Below, piece after piece: positions 14,617-22,423 of a stretch of DNA of 32,302 bases. The DNA comes from Acidobacteriota bacterium (GTDB lineage Bacteria > Acidobacteriota > Terriglobia > Bryobacterales > Bryobacteraceae): the NCBI GenBank assembly GCA_026394075.1, contig JAPKYX010000122.1:1-32302 (forward strand), written 5' to 3'. The notes under the pieces were generated by a model. It was given only the letters and a program-made list of their open reading frames with translations. It had not been told where the DNA came from and ran no database searches. Each line of letters starts with the position of its first letter. Position 1 is the first letter of the stretch. The position numbers were made by a program, and so were the translations under genes.

Positions 14617-15980
14617 CCCGCCGCGAACTACTCTTAAGCGCCGCTGGCTTCCCGGGCTTTGCCCTGGCGGGCTTAGCCGCCACCGAGTCCAGCAAAGGCC
14701 TGCACCATCCGGCCAAAGCCAAGTCGGTGATCTTTCTCTACATGGACGGTGGGCCGTCGCAGATGGACACCTTCGACCCCAAGCCGCGCCTCCGCGCCGA
14801 GCATGGCAAGCCGCTGCCGATGAAGGTGCCCGACACCCAGTTCAACGACAACGGCAACATCTTCGGGTCACCCTGGGAGTTTAAGCAGTACGGCCAATCG
14901 GGCATCCCGGTCAGCGAACTGTTCCCGCACGTGGCGCAGTGCGTGGATGACCTCGCCATCGTGCGCAGCATGGTGTCGGACCACTCCGAACACACCGCCG
15001 CCAACTACCTGCTCCATACCGGCTTTGGTTTGCAGGGCCGCCCCTCGATGGGCGCCTGGACTACCTATGGACTGGGCAGCGCCTCAAAAGAACTGCCCGG
15101 CTTTGTCGTGCTCGATGGCGGCCTGATCCCCGCCGGTGGCATGGACAACTTCGGCAGCGGCTTCCTGCCAGCGGCCTTCCAGGGGACCCTGTTCCGGCGC
15201 GGTGCGACGCCGATCGCCAATATCGAACGGCGCGAAGCCTCCGCGGACTTGCAGCGCAAAAAGCTGGATCTGCTGGCGACGCTGAACCAGGGCGTGGCGG
15301 CGAAACTGGGCTCATCGAGTGAGATCGACGCCGCGATGGCCAACTTTGAGCTGGCCTTCAAAATGCAATCGGCGGTGCCGGAGCTGGCAAATATCGCCAG
15401 CGAAACTCCGGCCACGCGGGCGCTCTATGGCCTGGATGATCCGGCCACCGAAGTGTTCGGCCGCGAGTGCCTGCTCGCACGGCGGTTGGTGGAGCGCGGG
15501 GTGCGCTTCGTGCAGTGCATCACCCCCAAGGTGGCGGGGGCGGACCGTTGGGATCAGCATGGTCGGCTGGTCAAAGGTCACACCGACAACGCCCGGACGG
15601 TGGACAAGCCGATCGCTGGTCTCTTGAAGGACTTGAAGTCCCGCGGGCTGCTGAATGAAACGCTGGTGCTGTGGGGCGGGGAATTCGGCCGCACCCCACA
15701 ATCACAAGGCACGGACCCGGAAAAGATGGGGCGCGATCACAACCCCTTCGGCTACACGATGTGGCTGGCCGGTGGCGGGGTGAAGGGCGGCACCATCCAC
15801 GGCTCAACTGATGAGTACGGCTACTACGTGGCCGAAGGCAAGGTGCATGTGCATGACCTGCACGCCACCATGCTGCATCTGCTGGGCGTGGACCATAAGC
15901 GGCTCACCTTCCGCTGGAGCGGCCGCGATATGCGGCTCACCGACGTTCACGGCGAAGTGGTCAAAGAGATCCTGGCCTAG
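14613..15980 (+). CDS. DUF1501 protein with Tat signal
   Basis: The 455-residue product starts with a twin-arginine signal, MTRRELLLSAAGFPGFALAG. The DUF1501 pattern follows: VIFLYMDGGPSQMDTFDPKP, SELFPHVAQCVDDLAIVRSM, NYLLHTGFGLQGRPSMGAW, GVRFVQCI and WGGEFGRTPQSQG, with DLHATMLHLLGVDHKRLTFR at the end. The family has an alkaline-phosphatase/sulfatase-like fold but unproven activity. Its metal-ligand-like residues (D in MDGG, the EFGRTP and DLH stretches) are present. It is exported folded, presumably with a cofactor. It lies directly behind the DUF1549/DUF1553 gene with a 4-bp overlap, and the two products probably act together outside the cytoplasm. Confidence 0.9.
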   Translation: MTRRELLLSAAGFPGFALAGLAATESSKGLHHPAKAKSVIFLYMDGGPSQMDTFDPKPRLRAEHGKPLPMKVPDTQFNDNGNIFGSPWEFKQYGQSGIPVSELFPHVAQCVDDLAIVRSMVSDHSEHTAANYLLHTGFGLQGRPSMGAWTTYGLGSASKELPGFVVLDGGLIPAGGMDNFGSGFLPAAFQGTLFRRGATPIANIERREASADLQRKKLDLLATLNQGVAAKLGSSSEIDAAMANFELAFKMQSAVPELANIASETPATRALYGLDDPATEVFGRECLLARRLVERGVRFVQCITPKVAGADRWDQHGRLVKGHTDNARTVDKPIAGLLKDLKSRGLLNETLVLWGGEFGRTPQSQGTDPEKMGRDHNPFGYTMWLAGGGVKGGTIHGSTDEYGYYVAEGKVHVHDLHATMLHLLGVDHKRLTFRWSGRDMRLTDVHGEVVKEILA

Positions 15981-15991
15981 GCTTGAGGGTC

Positions 15992-16780
15992 ATGAGATTC
16001 AACATCGTCGGTCTCAGTCTTCTGATCCTGGCCGCATGCTCCGCGCCGAAAACCGGCCCGCCGCTGGTTAGCGGCCAATCCTCGTACAACGCCTTCAATG
16101 AATGGCGCAAGACCAGTGGCTCTGGCGGCGATTGGGACCGGTCGGTCCGCTTGTACCGCGAGAAGCTGAGCGCGGACGGACTTGATGCCGCCGCGGTGGA
16201 TCGGGCACTGAGAGCCATTGATGCATACGGCGAAGCCGAGTTGTATGACCGGGTCTACACCGAGCCTGCCACCTTCAACACCAAACCGAATCAGCTGCTG
16301 GTGGATGCGGTCAGCGGGCGTCCTCCTGGGGCGGCTCTCGACATCGCCATGGGGCAGGGCCGCAATTCCATCTATCTGGCGGGCCAAGGCTGGCGTGTCA
16401 CTGGGTTCGACGTAGCGAAGGCGGGGCTCCGGGTGGCCGAACGCGTGGCCCAGGAACGGTCCTTACCACTCACGGCTATTCATTCTTCCGATGAAGATTT
16501 TGATTTTAGCGAGCAACGCTGGGACCTGATCGCGATGATCTACGCGATGGAAAAAAGAAGCTTACTCCGCATCAGAGCAGCGCTGAAGCCCGGAGGCTTG
16601 GTGGTGGTCGAAGCCGGTCACAAATCCGCTTCCGGGGCGCCGTTTGAGTATGAGTCAGGAGAGCTGCTGAAAATCTTCGAAGGGTTCAAGATCATCCGGT
16701 ACGAGGAACCGATCGCTGCTCCAGATTGGAGCCATCGCCCCATCCGTCTGGTGCGCCTCATCGCCGAGAAGTCGCGGTAG
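15992..16780 (+). CDS. Class I SAM methyltransferase-like protein with a lipoprotein signal
   Basis: The C-terminal half is a class I methyltransferase. Motif I is ALDIAMGQGRNSIYLAGQGW (116-134), followed by RVTGFDVAKAGL with the acidic residue D140 at the end of strand 2. WDLIAMIYAMEKRS follows, and LKPGGLVVVEAG is the post-motif. The N-terminus MRFNIVGLSLLILAACSAPK reads as a lipoprotein signal with lipobox L-A-A-C16. That would place a SAM-binding domain outside the cytoplasm, where SAM is not normally available. ATG 15992 is preferred over TTG 15983 because GAGG precedes it and it gives a clean signal. It follows the DUF1501 gene by 11 bp. Either the product is a true lipoprotein with a changed function, or the N-terminus is not processed. 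Confidence 0.8.
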   Translation: MRFNIVGLSLLILAACSAPKTGPPLVSGQSSYNAFNEWRKTSGSGGDWDRSVRLYREKLSADGLDAAAVDRALRAIDAYGEAELYDRVYTEPATFNTKPNQLLVDAVSGRPPGAALDIAMGQGRNSIYLAGQGWRVTGFDVAKAGLRVAERVAQERSLPLTAIHSSDEDFDFSEQRWDLIAMIYAMEKRSLLRIRAALKPGGLVVVEAGHKSASGAPFEYESGELLKIFEGFKIIRYEEPIAAPDWSHRPIRLVRLIAEKSR

Positions 16781-16784
16781 CCTC

Positions 16785-18332
16785 TTAAGGAATCTCAGAC
16801 GGCACATTCGGCCGCGCCGGGCCTTTGGCCGTGGGGCCGGGGGCAGCAGCGGGCGCTTTGCGTACTTCGTCAAAGTACTGCTGCACGTAGTTGTGATACA
16901 TCAGCGGCACTTCGTCGCGGTGGATCTCGCCACCGGCGTCGCTGTGCTTGGCGGCGCGCTGGGTGTACTGCGTTTTGAGCTGCTGCTTGGAGGAGTTGAC
17001 CTCCACCATGATGTCGCCCTGCAGGTTCTGGTTGCGCTTGCCGATGATCTCGCTGATCTTGCCCATGGCGGCCATCTGCTCGGCCAGCTTGACGTCCTTG
17101 TCGCCGTCCTGCTTGCCCATGCCGGACTTGTTCTCTTGGTTCGAGGCCGACTGCGAGTTCTTGTCGCCGGGCTTGCCTTGCGAAGCTTGAGAGGCCTCTG
17201 ATTCCTGGTCCTGATCGCCCTGCTGCTGGTTGTTCGAAGCTTGTTGTTGCTGGTCGGCTTTTTGGCCCTTGGAGGGCTGCTGGCCCTTCTGCTGCTGGCG
17301 GGAGTTGGCGGATTGCGAGCCGGACTTTTGCTGTTGGTTGCCGGGCTGATTCTGCTGCTCGCCGCCCTTTTGCTGCATGTTCATCTTGGACATCAGGTTG
17401 GCGAGCGCGTCCTTCATTTTGTCCATCATGGAGGAGTTCTCGCCGGGCTGTTGCGCGGCGTTGTTTTTGGCCTGCTGCTGCCCGTCCTGCTTGCCTTGAT
17501 TGTTTGCGCCCTGCTTGCCGTTGTCCTCGCCCTTTTCGTTGCCTTTGCTAGCGCCCTCGGACTCTTCGGTGCCTTCGCCCTTATCCTGGCCGTCGCCCAT
17601 GCCCGGACCCTTCTCGTTGGTCTTGCCGTTGGCCTGCTGGCTGTTCTCGTTGTTGACGTCGGGAACTTCCACCGTGCCCAGCGCTGACTCCGGCGCCGCG
17701 TCCAGGCCATCTTTCTGGCCTTCTTCGGCGGGCTGCACGGAGATCGATTTCAGATACTCATCCATCGGCGAGCCGGGCTTCTTCGCCGCGCTGGCTTGCT
17801 CCTTGGGTGCGCTGCCGAACTGGTCGAGCGTAAAGGCCACCAGCGGACGCTTGAGGTCGAGCGATTTCTGGACGCCGTAGCGGGTGACAAACAGAGCGGC
17901 CACGACCGCCAACGCCAATCCGCTCCACTTGGCGGCCTTTGGCAGCAGCAGCGGCACGGCAGCGCTCGCTTCTACTTGCTCCGCCTGTTGTTCGGCCTGA
18001 TGGCGCTGCGCCACCGCGACTTCGTTCGATGAATTCTGATAATGCCAGGCGGTGGACAGCGCGTCGTGCAGATCCAGCTGCTGGTCAATCTTTTGGGCTA
18101 CTTGATAGGCATCCGGCAAGGCTTGCCCAATGCGCCACAGGCCATAACCGAAAGCCCCGGCAAAAAGCACCACAGGCCAATACCAGTTGAGGATCTGCGT
18201 CCCGGCCACCAGTAGCAACGCCGCGCCGCCCAAAGCGATAGTGAGGGCCCAGGTGGACTGGTCGAGGATCAGGTTGACGATCGACCGGCGTCGAGCATCC
18301 GAGATTAATTGGTCCAGCTTGCCGCCAGTCAT
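16785..18332 (-). CDS. Membrane protein with long Q/N/G/K-rich low-complexity region
   Basis: This 515-residue protein was not recognised as a named family. Residues 1-160 contain hydrophobic segments near 27-45, 50-65 and 137-152, and a helix QVAQKIDQQLDLHDALSTAW. That helix resembles the N-terminal part of large DUF4175-like membrane proteins encoded near MoxR/BatA clusters. About residues 210-430 are strongly biased to Q, N, G, K, E and S, with little predicted order. The last 80 residues are more normal (KLAEQMAAMGKISEIIGKRN, PLMYHNYVQQYFDEVRKA). The low-complexity part probably lies in a flexible region. There is no Shine-Dalgarno sequence; TACAAT lies at -11 to -6. A 14-bp palindrome, CGCCGATTTCGGCG, lies upstream at 18346-18359. 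It is convergent with the methyltransferase gene, 4 bp apart. Confidence 0.7.
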   Translation of the reverse strand: MTGGKLDQLISDARRRSIVNLILDQSTWALTIALGGAALLLVAGTQILNWYWPVVLFAGAFGYGLWRIGQALPDAYQVAQKIDQQLDLHDALSTAWHYQNSSNEVAVAQRHQAEQQAEQVEASAAVPLLLPKAAKWSGLALAVVAALFVTRYGVQKSLDLKRPLVAFTLDQFGSAPKEQASAAKKPGSPMDEYLKSISVQPAEEGQKDGLDAAPESALGTVEVPDVNNENSQQANGKTNEKGPGMGDGQDKGEGTEESEGASKGNEKGEDNGKQGANNQGKQDGQQQAKNNAAQQPGENSSMMDKMKDALANLMSKMNMQQKGGEQQNQPGNQQQKSGSQSANSRQQQKGQQPSKGQKADQQQQASNNQQQGDQDQESEASQASQGKPGDKNSQSASNQENKSGMGKQDGDKDVKLAEQMAAMGKISEIIGKRNQNLQGDIMVEVNSSKQQLKTQYTQRAAKHSDAGGEIHRDEVPLMYHNYVQQYFDEVRKAPAAAPGPTAKGPARPNVPSEIP

Positions 18333-18424
18333 GCTTTATTGTACACGCCGATTTCGGCGATCGCCGCTCTGCCCAGACGGTCGCGAGCCCGCCGGCGCAC
18401 CGCCATTCGCTCGTATCATTAAGG

Positions 18425-19066
18425 CTACACATAGCCCAGTTCGAGACCCTTCAGCACCGCCCTCGGTCGGTCCCGGACGCCCAGCTTCGACATGACACTG
18501 GAGGCGTGGGTCTTGATGGTGGCTTCGCCTGCGCCCAGGGCATCGGCGATCTCCTTGTTGCTTAAGCCGGCGGCCATCAGGCGCAGCACTTCAATTTCGC
18601 GCTTGGTCAATGGGTCCGGCAGGTCGGAGGAAGGGAAGTCGGTCTTCATGCCGGACAGGCGCTCCAGGGCCACCCGGGTGATCGCCGGGCGGAAGACCCG
18701 CTCGCCCTTGAGGGCCGCGTCGATGGCGGTGGTCAGGTCTTCCAGCGAGGTGTCCTTGCGCAGGAAAGCGCTGGCGCCGCTGCGCATGGCCAGCAGGAAC
18801 GCCTCTTCATCATCAAAGGTAGTGATCAGGATGACGGGCACGGCGTTGCCCGCGGCTCGCAGAGCCTTCAGCATTTCAATGCCGGTCTTGCCGGGCAGGC
18901 GGACGTCTGATAGCACCAGGTCCGGCTGATGCTGGGCGATCACTTGCAACCCTTCATCGGCGCTCGATGCGGTTGCCACCACCTGATAACCAGGCTTGAA
19001 GCCGAGCAACTGGCTGAGGCCCAGGCGCACCAGCGCTTCATCTTCCACCAGCACCAGACGGGTCAT
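18425..19066 (-). CDS. NarL/LuxR-type response regulator
   Basis: The 213-residue product has a receiver domain (1-120). Its acidic pair is E8/D9, phospho-acceptor D54 lies in LVLSDVRLPG, a Thr pair follows LITT, and K104 lies in FLRKD. The LuxR helix-turn-helix is LTKREIEVLRLMAAGLSNKE, followed by IADALGAGEATIKTHASSVM and SKLGVRDR. It would bind DNA as a phosphorylated dimer. Its start codon overlaps the stop of the histidine kinase gene (ATGA, 19063-19066), so the two are translated as a coupled pair. Targets cannot be told from the sequence. Confidence 0.93.
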   Translation of the reverse strand: MTRLVLVEDEALVRLGLSQLLGFKPGYQVVATASSADEGLQVIAQHQPDLVLSDVRLPGKTGIEMLKALRAAGNAVPVILITTFDDEEAFLLAMRSGASAFLRKDTSLEDLTTAIDAALKGERVFRPAITRVALERLSGMKTDFPSSDLPDPLTKREIEVLRLMAAGLSNKEIADALGAGEATIKTHASSVMSKLGVRDRPRAVLKGLELGYV

Positions 19067-20241
19067 GCGGCCACCACCGGCAGCGGCACCGTGACGATGA
19101 TGCGAAAGCCCTTCCCGGCTGCGGTCTCAAACTGTACGGTTCCGCCGAACTCTTCCATTCTGGCCTCCATTCCGCTTAATCCATTGCCCGGCACCAGGGC
19201 CGCGCTGCCCTGGCCATCGTCCGACACTTCCAGCACCAGCTGCCCCTCCTGTCGGCGCAGCGAGATGGTGATGTGCCGCGCGGCGCCGTGCTTCAGCGTG
19301 TTGGTGATGCTTTCCTGGGCGCAGCGGTAGAGGGCATGCGCCAGCGCCGGACCGGCGGAGGGCAGGCCCTCTTCAATCTCGATCTTCAGGTCCACGGCCG
19401 TGGTCCCCGTGGTCAGCGACCGCAGCGCTTCCGGCAAAGCGGTGGATGATTCAGCGCGCCATTCGGAAACAGCTTGCCGGATGTCGGCCAGCACCAGCCG
19501 CGACAAAAATTGCGCCTGCGCCAGTTGCGGCCGCAACTGATCATCCGGCAAGTGCTGCGCGACTTCCAGCTGCAGGTTGAGGGCGGTCAAGTGATGGCCC
19601 AGCGAGTCATGCAGTTCACGTGAGATCCGGAGCCGTTCGGACAAGCGGCTGGCATCGCTCAACAGCAGTTGGGCACCACGGAGTTCGGCGTTCAGGCGGG
19701 CAAGCTTCTCTCGCTCACGGTTCAGGCGGACAATCAGCACGGCGGCGGCGAAGGCGAACAACTGCCAGGCCATCGATTCAATGATGTTGGCGGCAATGGC
19801 CCCCACCACGTCCGACTGCGTAACAACAACCGGGGCTCGGGCCACCGCCGACTGGATCTGCCAAACCGTCTGGCCCACCACCAAGGCCATTTGCGCCAGC
19901 ATCCAGGGCCACCAGAAACGCTGGCGGAGTGCGAGGGGGATGGTCGCTGTCGTCAGCAAGGAGACCGTGGCGGAGCTGAAGGGCATCGACAGGCCATACT
20001 GCATCACCAGCAACCAGCGCTGCCAAGGCAACCGCTGCGGAAACGGCCCCGTGTTCAACCAGAAGACGACGCCGTAGGCCAGCGCGAGAGCGGCCATCAG
20101 CACCTGGGAGCCGAGGGACGAAGCGGGCTCCTGCTGGCGTTCGATGGTGCCGGAGATGATGATGGCCAGCACCAGCACGACGCCGCCCAGCCGGATGTAG
20201 AGCACTGGTGAACGCGATCGGAGAAACTCAAGCGGCCCCAT
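19063..20241 (-). CDS. Membrane sensor histidine kinase (HisKA_3 type)
   Basis: With ATG at 20241 the product has 392 residues. About five hydrophobic helices occupy residues 10-175. A linker coiled coil (LNREREKLARLNAELR) precedes the HisKA_3 dimerisation domain, RISRELHDSLGHHLTALNL, whose phospho-acceptor is H211. The HATPase follows, with ESITNTLKHGAARHITISLR (N-box), LEVSDDGQG and GNGLSGMEARMEEFGG. The sensing part lies in the membrane with no periplasmic domain, so it may sense the membrane itself. ATG 20241 is preferred over 20277 and 20379 because AGGGGAA lies 5 nt upstream. It forms a two-component pair with the adjacent NarL-type regulator. It is divergent from the serine hydrolase gene at 20389. 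Confidence 0.9.
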   Translation of the reverse strand: MGPLEFLRSRSPVLYIRLGGVVLVLAIIISGTIERQQEPASSLGSQVLMAALALAYGVVFWLNTGPFPQRLPWQRWLLVMQYGLSMPFSSATVSLLTTATIPLALRQRFWWPWMLAQMALVVGQTVWQIQSAVARAPVVVTQSDVVGAIAANIIESMAWQLFAFAAAVLIVRLNREREKLARLNAELRGAQLLLSDASRLSERLRISRELHDSLGHHLTALNLQLEVAQHLPDDQLRPQLAQAQFLSRLVLADIRQAVSEWRAESSTALPEALRSLTTGTTAVDLKIEIEEGLPSAGPALAHALYRCAQESITNTLKHGAARHITISLRRQEGQLVLEVSDDGQGSAALVPGNGLSGMEARMEEFGGTVQFETAAGKGFRIIVTVPLPVVAA

Positions 20242-20388
20242 CGCCGTTCCCCTGGCTGTGCTCCTAACTGTGCCCATGAGACTGGAGTCTAGCCGATCGG
20301 TCGTCAATCCGCCTCCGCCAGAAGTAGGAGGTGAGATTTCGCCAACTGGCTGATTCGCCAAACTGCCCTCCCGCCGCAAGCTGGGGTC

Positions 20389-22329
20389 ATGTCGAAACTT
20401 ACTCTATGCAAGACGGTCATCCTGGCTTTCGCGCTCGCCGAATCGGTGGCGGAAGCGCAGACCGGCACCCCGATCCCGGAACTTGCTCCGGTGGAGGCGG
20501 TGATGAACTCCATACTCCAGCGCTTTCCCGTGCCCGGGGCGGCGCTCGCGATCACGCATGAAGGCCGTTTGGTGCTGGCCCGAGGCTACGGCTGGGCCGA
20601 CCGCGACCTGAAGATTCCCGTCCAGCCGGATTCCCTGTTCCGTATCGGCAGCATTTCCAAACCGATTACGTCGATGGCCATTTTGCAGCTGGTGCAGGAG
20701 GGGAAGCTGCAACTGGATGCCCCGATTGTGCCGCTGCTGGGCCGCGCGACGCTGCCGCCGGAGCTGATCGTTGATAGCCGCTGGAACCAGATCACGGTGC
20801 GGCATCTGCTGTGGCACGCGGGTGGTTGGGACCGCAATGTCACTTACGACCCGATGACCGACGCCGCGTCGCTGGATGCCTTGGGGTTGTCCCTGCCGCT
20901 GCGGGAGCCGGTGGAGTTCGACCGCCTGGTCCGCTACATGGCCACGCAGCCGTTGCAGTTCACGCCCGGCACCAAGGAAGAGTACTCCAACTTTGGCTAC
21001 GGCCTGCTGGGCCGCATTCTGGAGCGGGTAACGGGTGAGCCTTACGAAGCCTACGTCCAGCGCAAGCTGATGCTGCCGCTGGGCATTCAACGGGCGCGCC
21101 TGGGACGCTCCGTGCGCAGTCTGCGGGCGCTGGGCGAAGTGGAGTATTACCCGTCCGCTGGTGAGCCCGACAGCTTTCCGGTGTTCCCCGGAATTGGCGA
21201 TGCCGTGCCGACTCCCGACGGTGGTTTCTACCTGGAGTTCGCGCAAGCGGCGGGCGGATGGACTGCCTCGGCCACGGACCTGGTTCGCCTGGCCACGTTG
21301 CTGGATGTCCGGACCTCACGGTTCAGCTACTTTCTTCGCAGCGAGCTGGCGGCGCGCCCGCCCTATGCGCCGCAGAGTGAGTACTACGGACTGGGGTGGC
21401 AGTTTGTCGCGACTCCGGAAGGCGTCGTCCAGTTCCACGACGGTTTGGTGCCGGGCACGTATGGGGTCCTGATCCGGATGGAGAACCTGAACGTCAACAT
21501 CGCCGTCGTCTTCAACTCTTTCGAGGAGCAGACCGAGTTCTTTGCCGCCGCACAACTGGAGCTGATTGCGGCCGTCCAGAAAGTGCGCCAATGGCCCACC
21601 GAGGATCAGTTCTCCAGCTTCTACCCGGCCAGTCCGCGAATTGCCCAGGCGGGTGTCGTCAATGGCGCCAGCCAACTGGCGATGCCGATTGTCGCGGGGC
21701 AACTGGTGACGGTGTCTGGCGAGAACCTGGGCCCGGCGGTGGCCACCAAAGCCGGCCCGGGCGCGTTGCCCGTCCGCTTGGACGGCGTCGAGGTGCTGAT
21801 CAACGGCACTCCGGTGCCGCTGGTTTCGGTATCGCGGAACCGGATCGACCTGATTGTGCCGCAGTCGCTGGTAGCCGGGCGGCACGCGCTGACAGTTCTT
21901 GCGGGCGGCCGGTACTCGCGACCCTCGCCGGTGGACGTGGCGGCTTCCTCACCGGGCTTGTTCAGCGCTTCCGGCAACGGCCGGGGCGCGGTGCTGGGCA
22001 GCAATGCTGACGGCACGGCCAACAGCGAGGAGGCTCCAGCCGCGCCGGGCAGCGTGGTGACGCTTTGGGCCACCGGCTTGGGCCCGTTGAATGAGACTGC
22101 TCCGGATGGAGACACGCCGCGCGTGCCGAGTTCGATCCGGGTTCCGGTGAAAGTGACGTTGAATGGCCAGGAGGCGCGCGTGGTCTCCGCGACCTCGGCG
22201 CCGGGTTACCCGGGGATGGTCCAGGTGAAGGTCCAACTGCCGATGAGCCTCACACCGGGGCGGGTGATGGTGGACCTGGCGCAGAGCGAGCGGCCGGCCC
22301 GGCCCGGGCTCTGGATGTGGGTGCGCTAA
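20389..22329 (+). CDS. Secreted serine hydrolase (class C beta-lactamase family) with Solibacter-type C-terminal domain
   Basis: This is a 646-residue protein with an N-terminal signal peptide (cleavage near AEA-Q at 21-24). The hydrolase domain (about 30-400) has S88-I-S-K91 (SxxK), Y199-S-N201 and H350-D-G, the complete penicillin-binding/class C set, so it should be active on peptides or esters. Residues 417-646 match the Solibacter C-terminal domain TIGR03437: VVNGAS, PIVAGQLVTVSGENLGP, NRIDLIVPQSLVAGRH, SSPGLFSASGNGRGA, APAAPGSVVTLWATGLGP. That domain is of unknown function, IPT/TIG-like, and typical of this lineage; it may anchor or present the enzyme at the surface. The gene is divergent from the two-component operon, which may regulate it, although nothing in the sequence shows this. 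Confidence 0.9.
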   Translation: MSKLTLCKTVILAFALAESVAEAQTGTPIPELAPVEAVMNSILQRFPVPGAALAITHEGRLVLARGYGWADRDLKIPVQPDSLFRIGSISKPITSMAILQLVQEGKLQLDAPIVPLLGRATLPPELIVDSRWNQITVRHLLWHAGGWDRNVTYDPMTDAASLDALGLSLPLREPVEFDRLVRYMATQPLQFTPGTKEEYSNFGYGLLGRILERVTGEPYEAYVQRKLMLPLGIQRARLGRSVRSLRALGEVEYYPSAGEPDSFPVFPGIGDAVPTPDGGFYLEFAQAAGGWTASATDLVRLATLLDVRTSRFSYFLRSELAARPPYAPQSEYYGLGWQFVATPEGVVQFHDGLVPGTYGVLIRMENLNVNIAVVFNSFEEQTEFFAAAQLELIAAVQKVRQWPTEDQFSSFYPASPRIAQAGVVNGASQLAMPIVAGQLVTVSGENLGPAVATKAGPGALPVRLDGVEVLINGTPVPLVSVSRNRIDLIVPQSLVAGRHALTVLAGGRYSRPSPVDVAASSPGLFSASGNGRGAVLGSNADGTANSEEAPAAPGSVVTLWATGLGPLNETAPDGDTPRVPSSIRVPVKVTLNGQEARVVSATSAPGYPGMVQVKVQLPMSLTPGRVMVDLAQSERPARPGLWMWVR

Positions 22330-22423
22330 CCGCGCCGAACCTCAAATGGCCGCTGGCCCTCACCCTGGGGGCTGGCGGCCGTTTCTGTTTCAGCGGCTAT
22401 GGTAATCTGCGGGTTCTCTCACC

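Noticed and set aside
17130..17660. Tandem repeat or minisatellite in the Q/N-rich segment
   Set aside because: Short codon-level repetition is present, but no unit recurs exactly often enough to call a tandem array.
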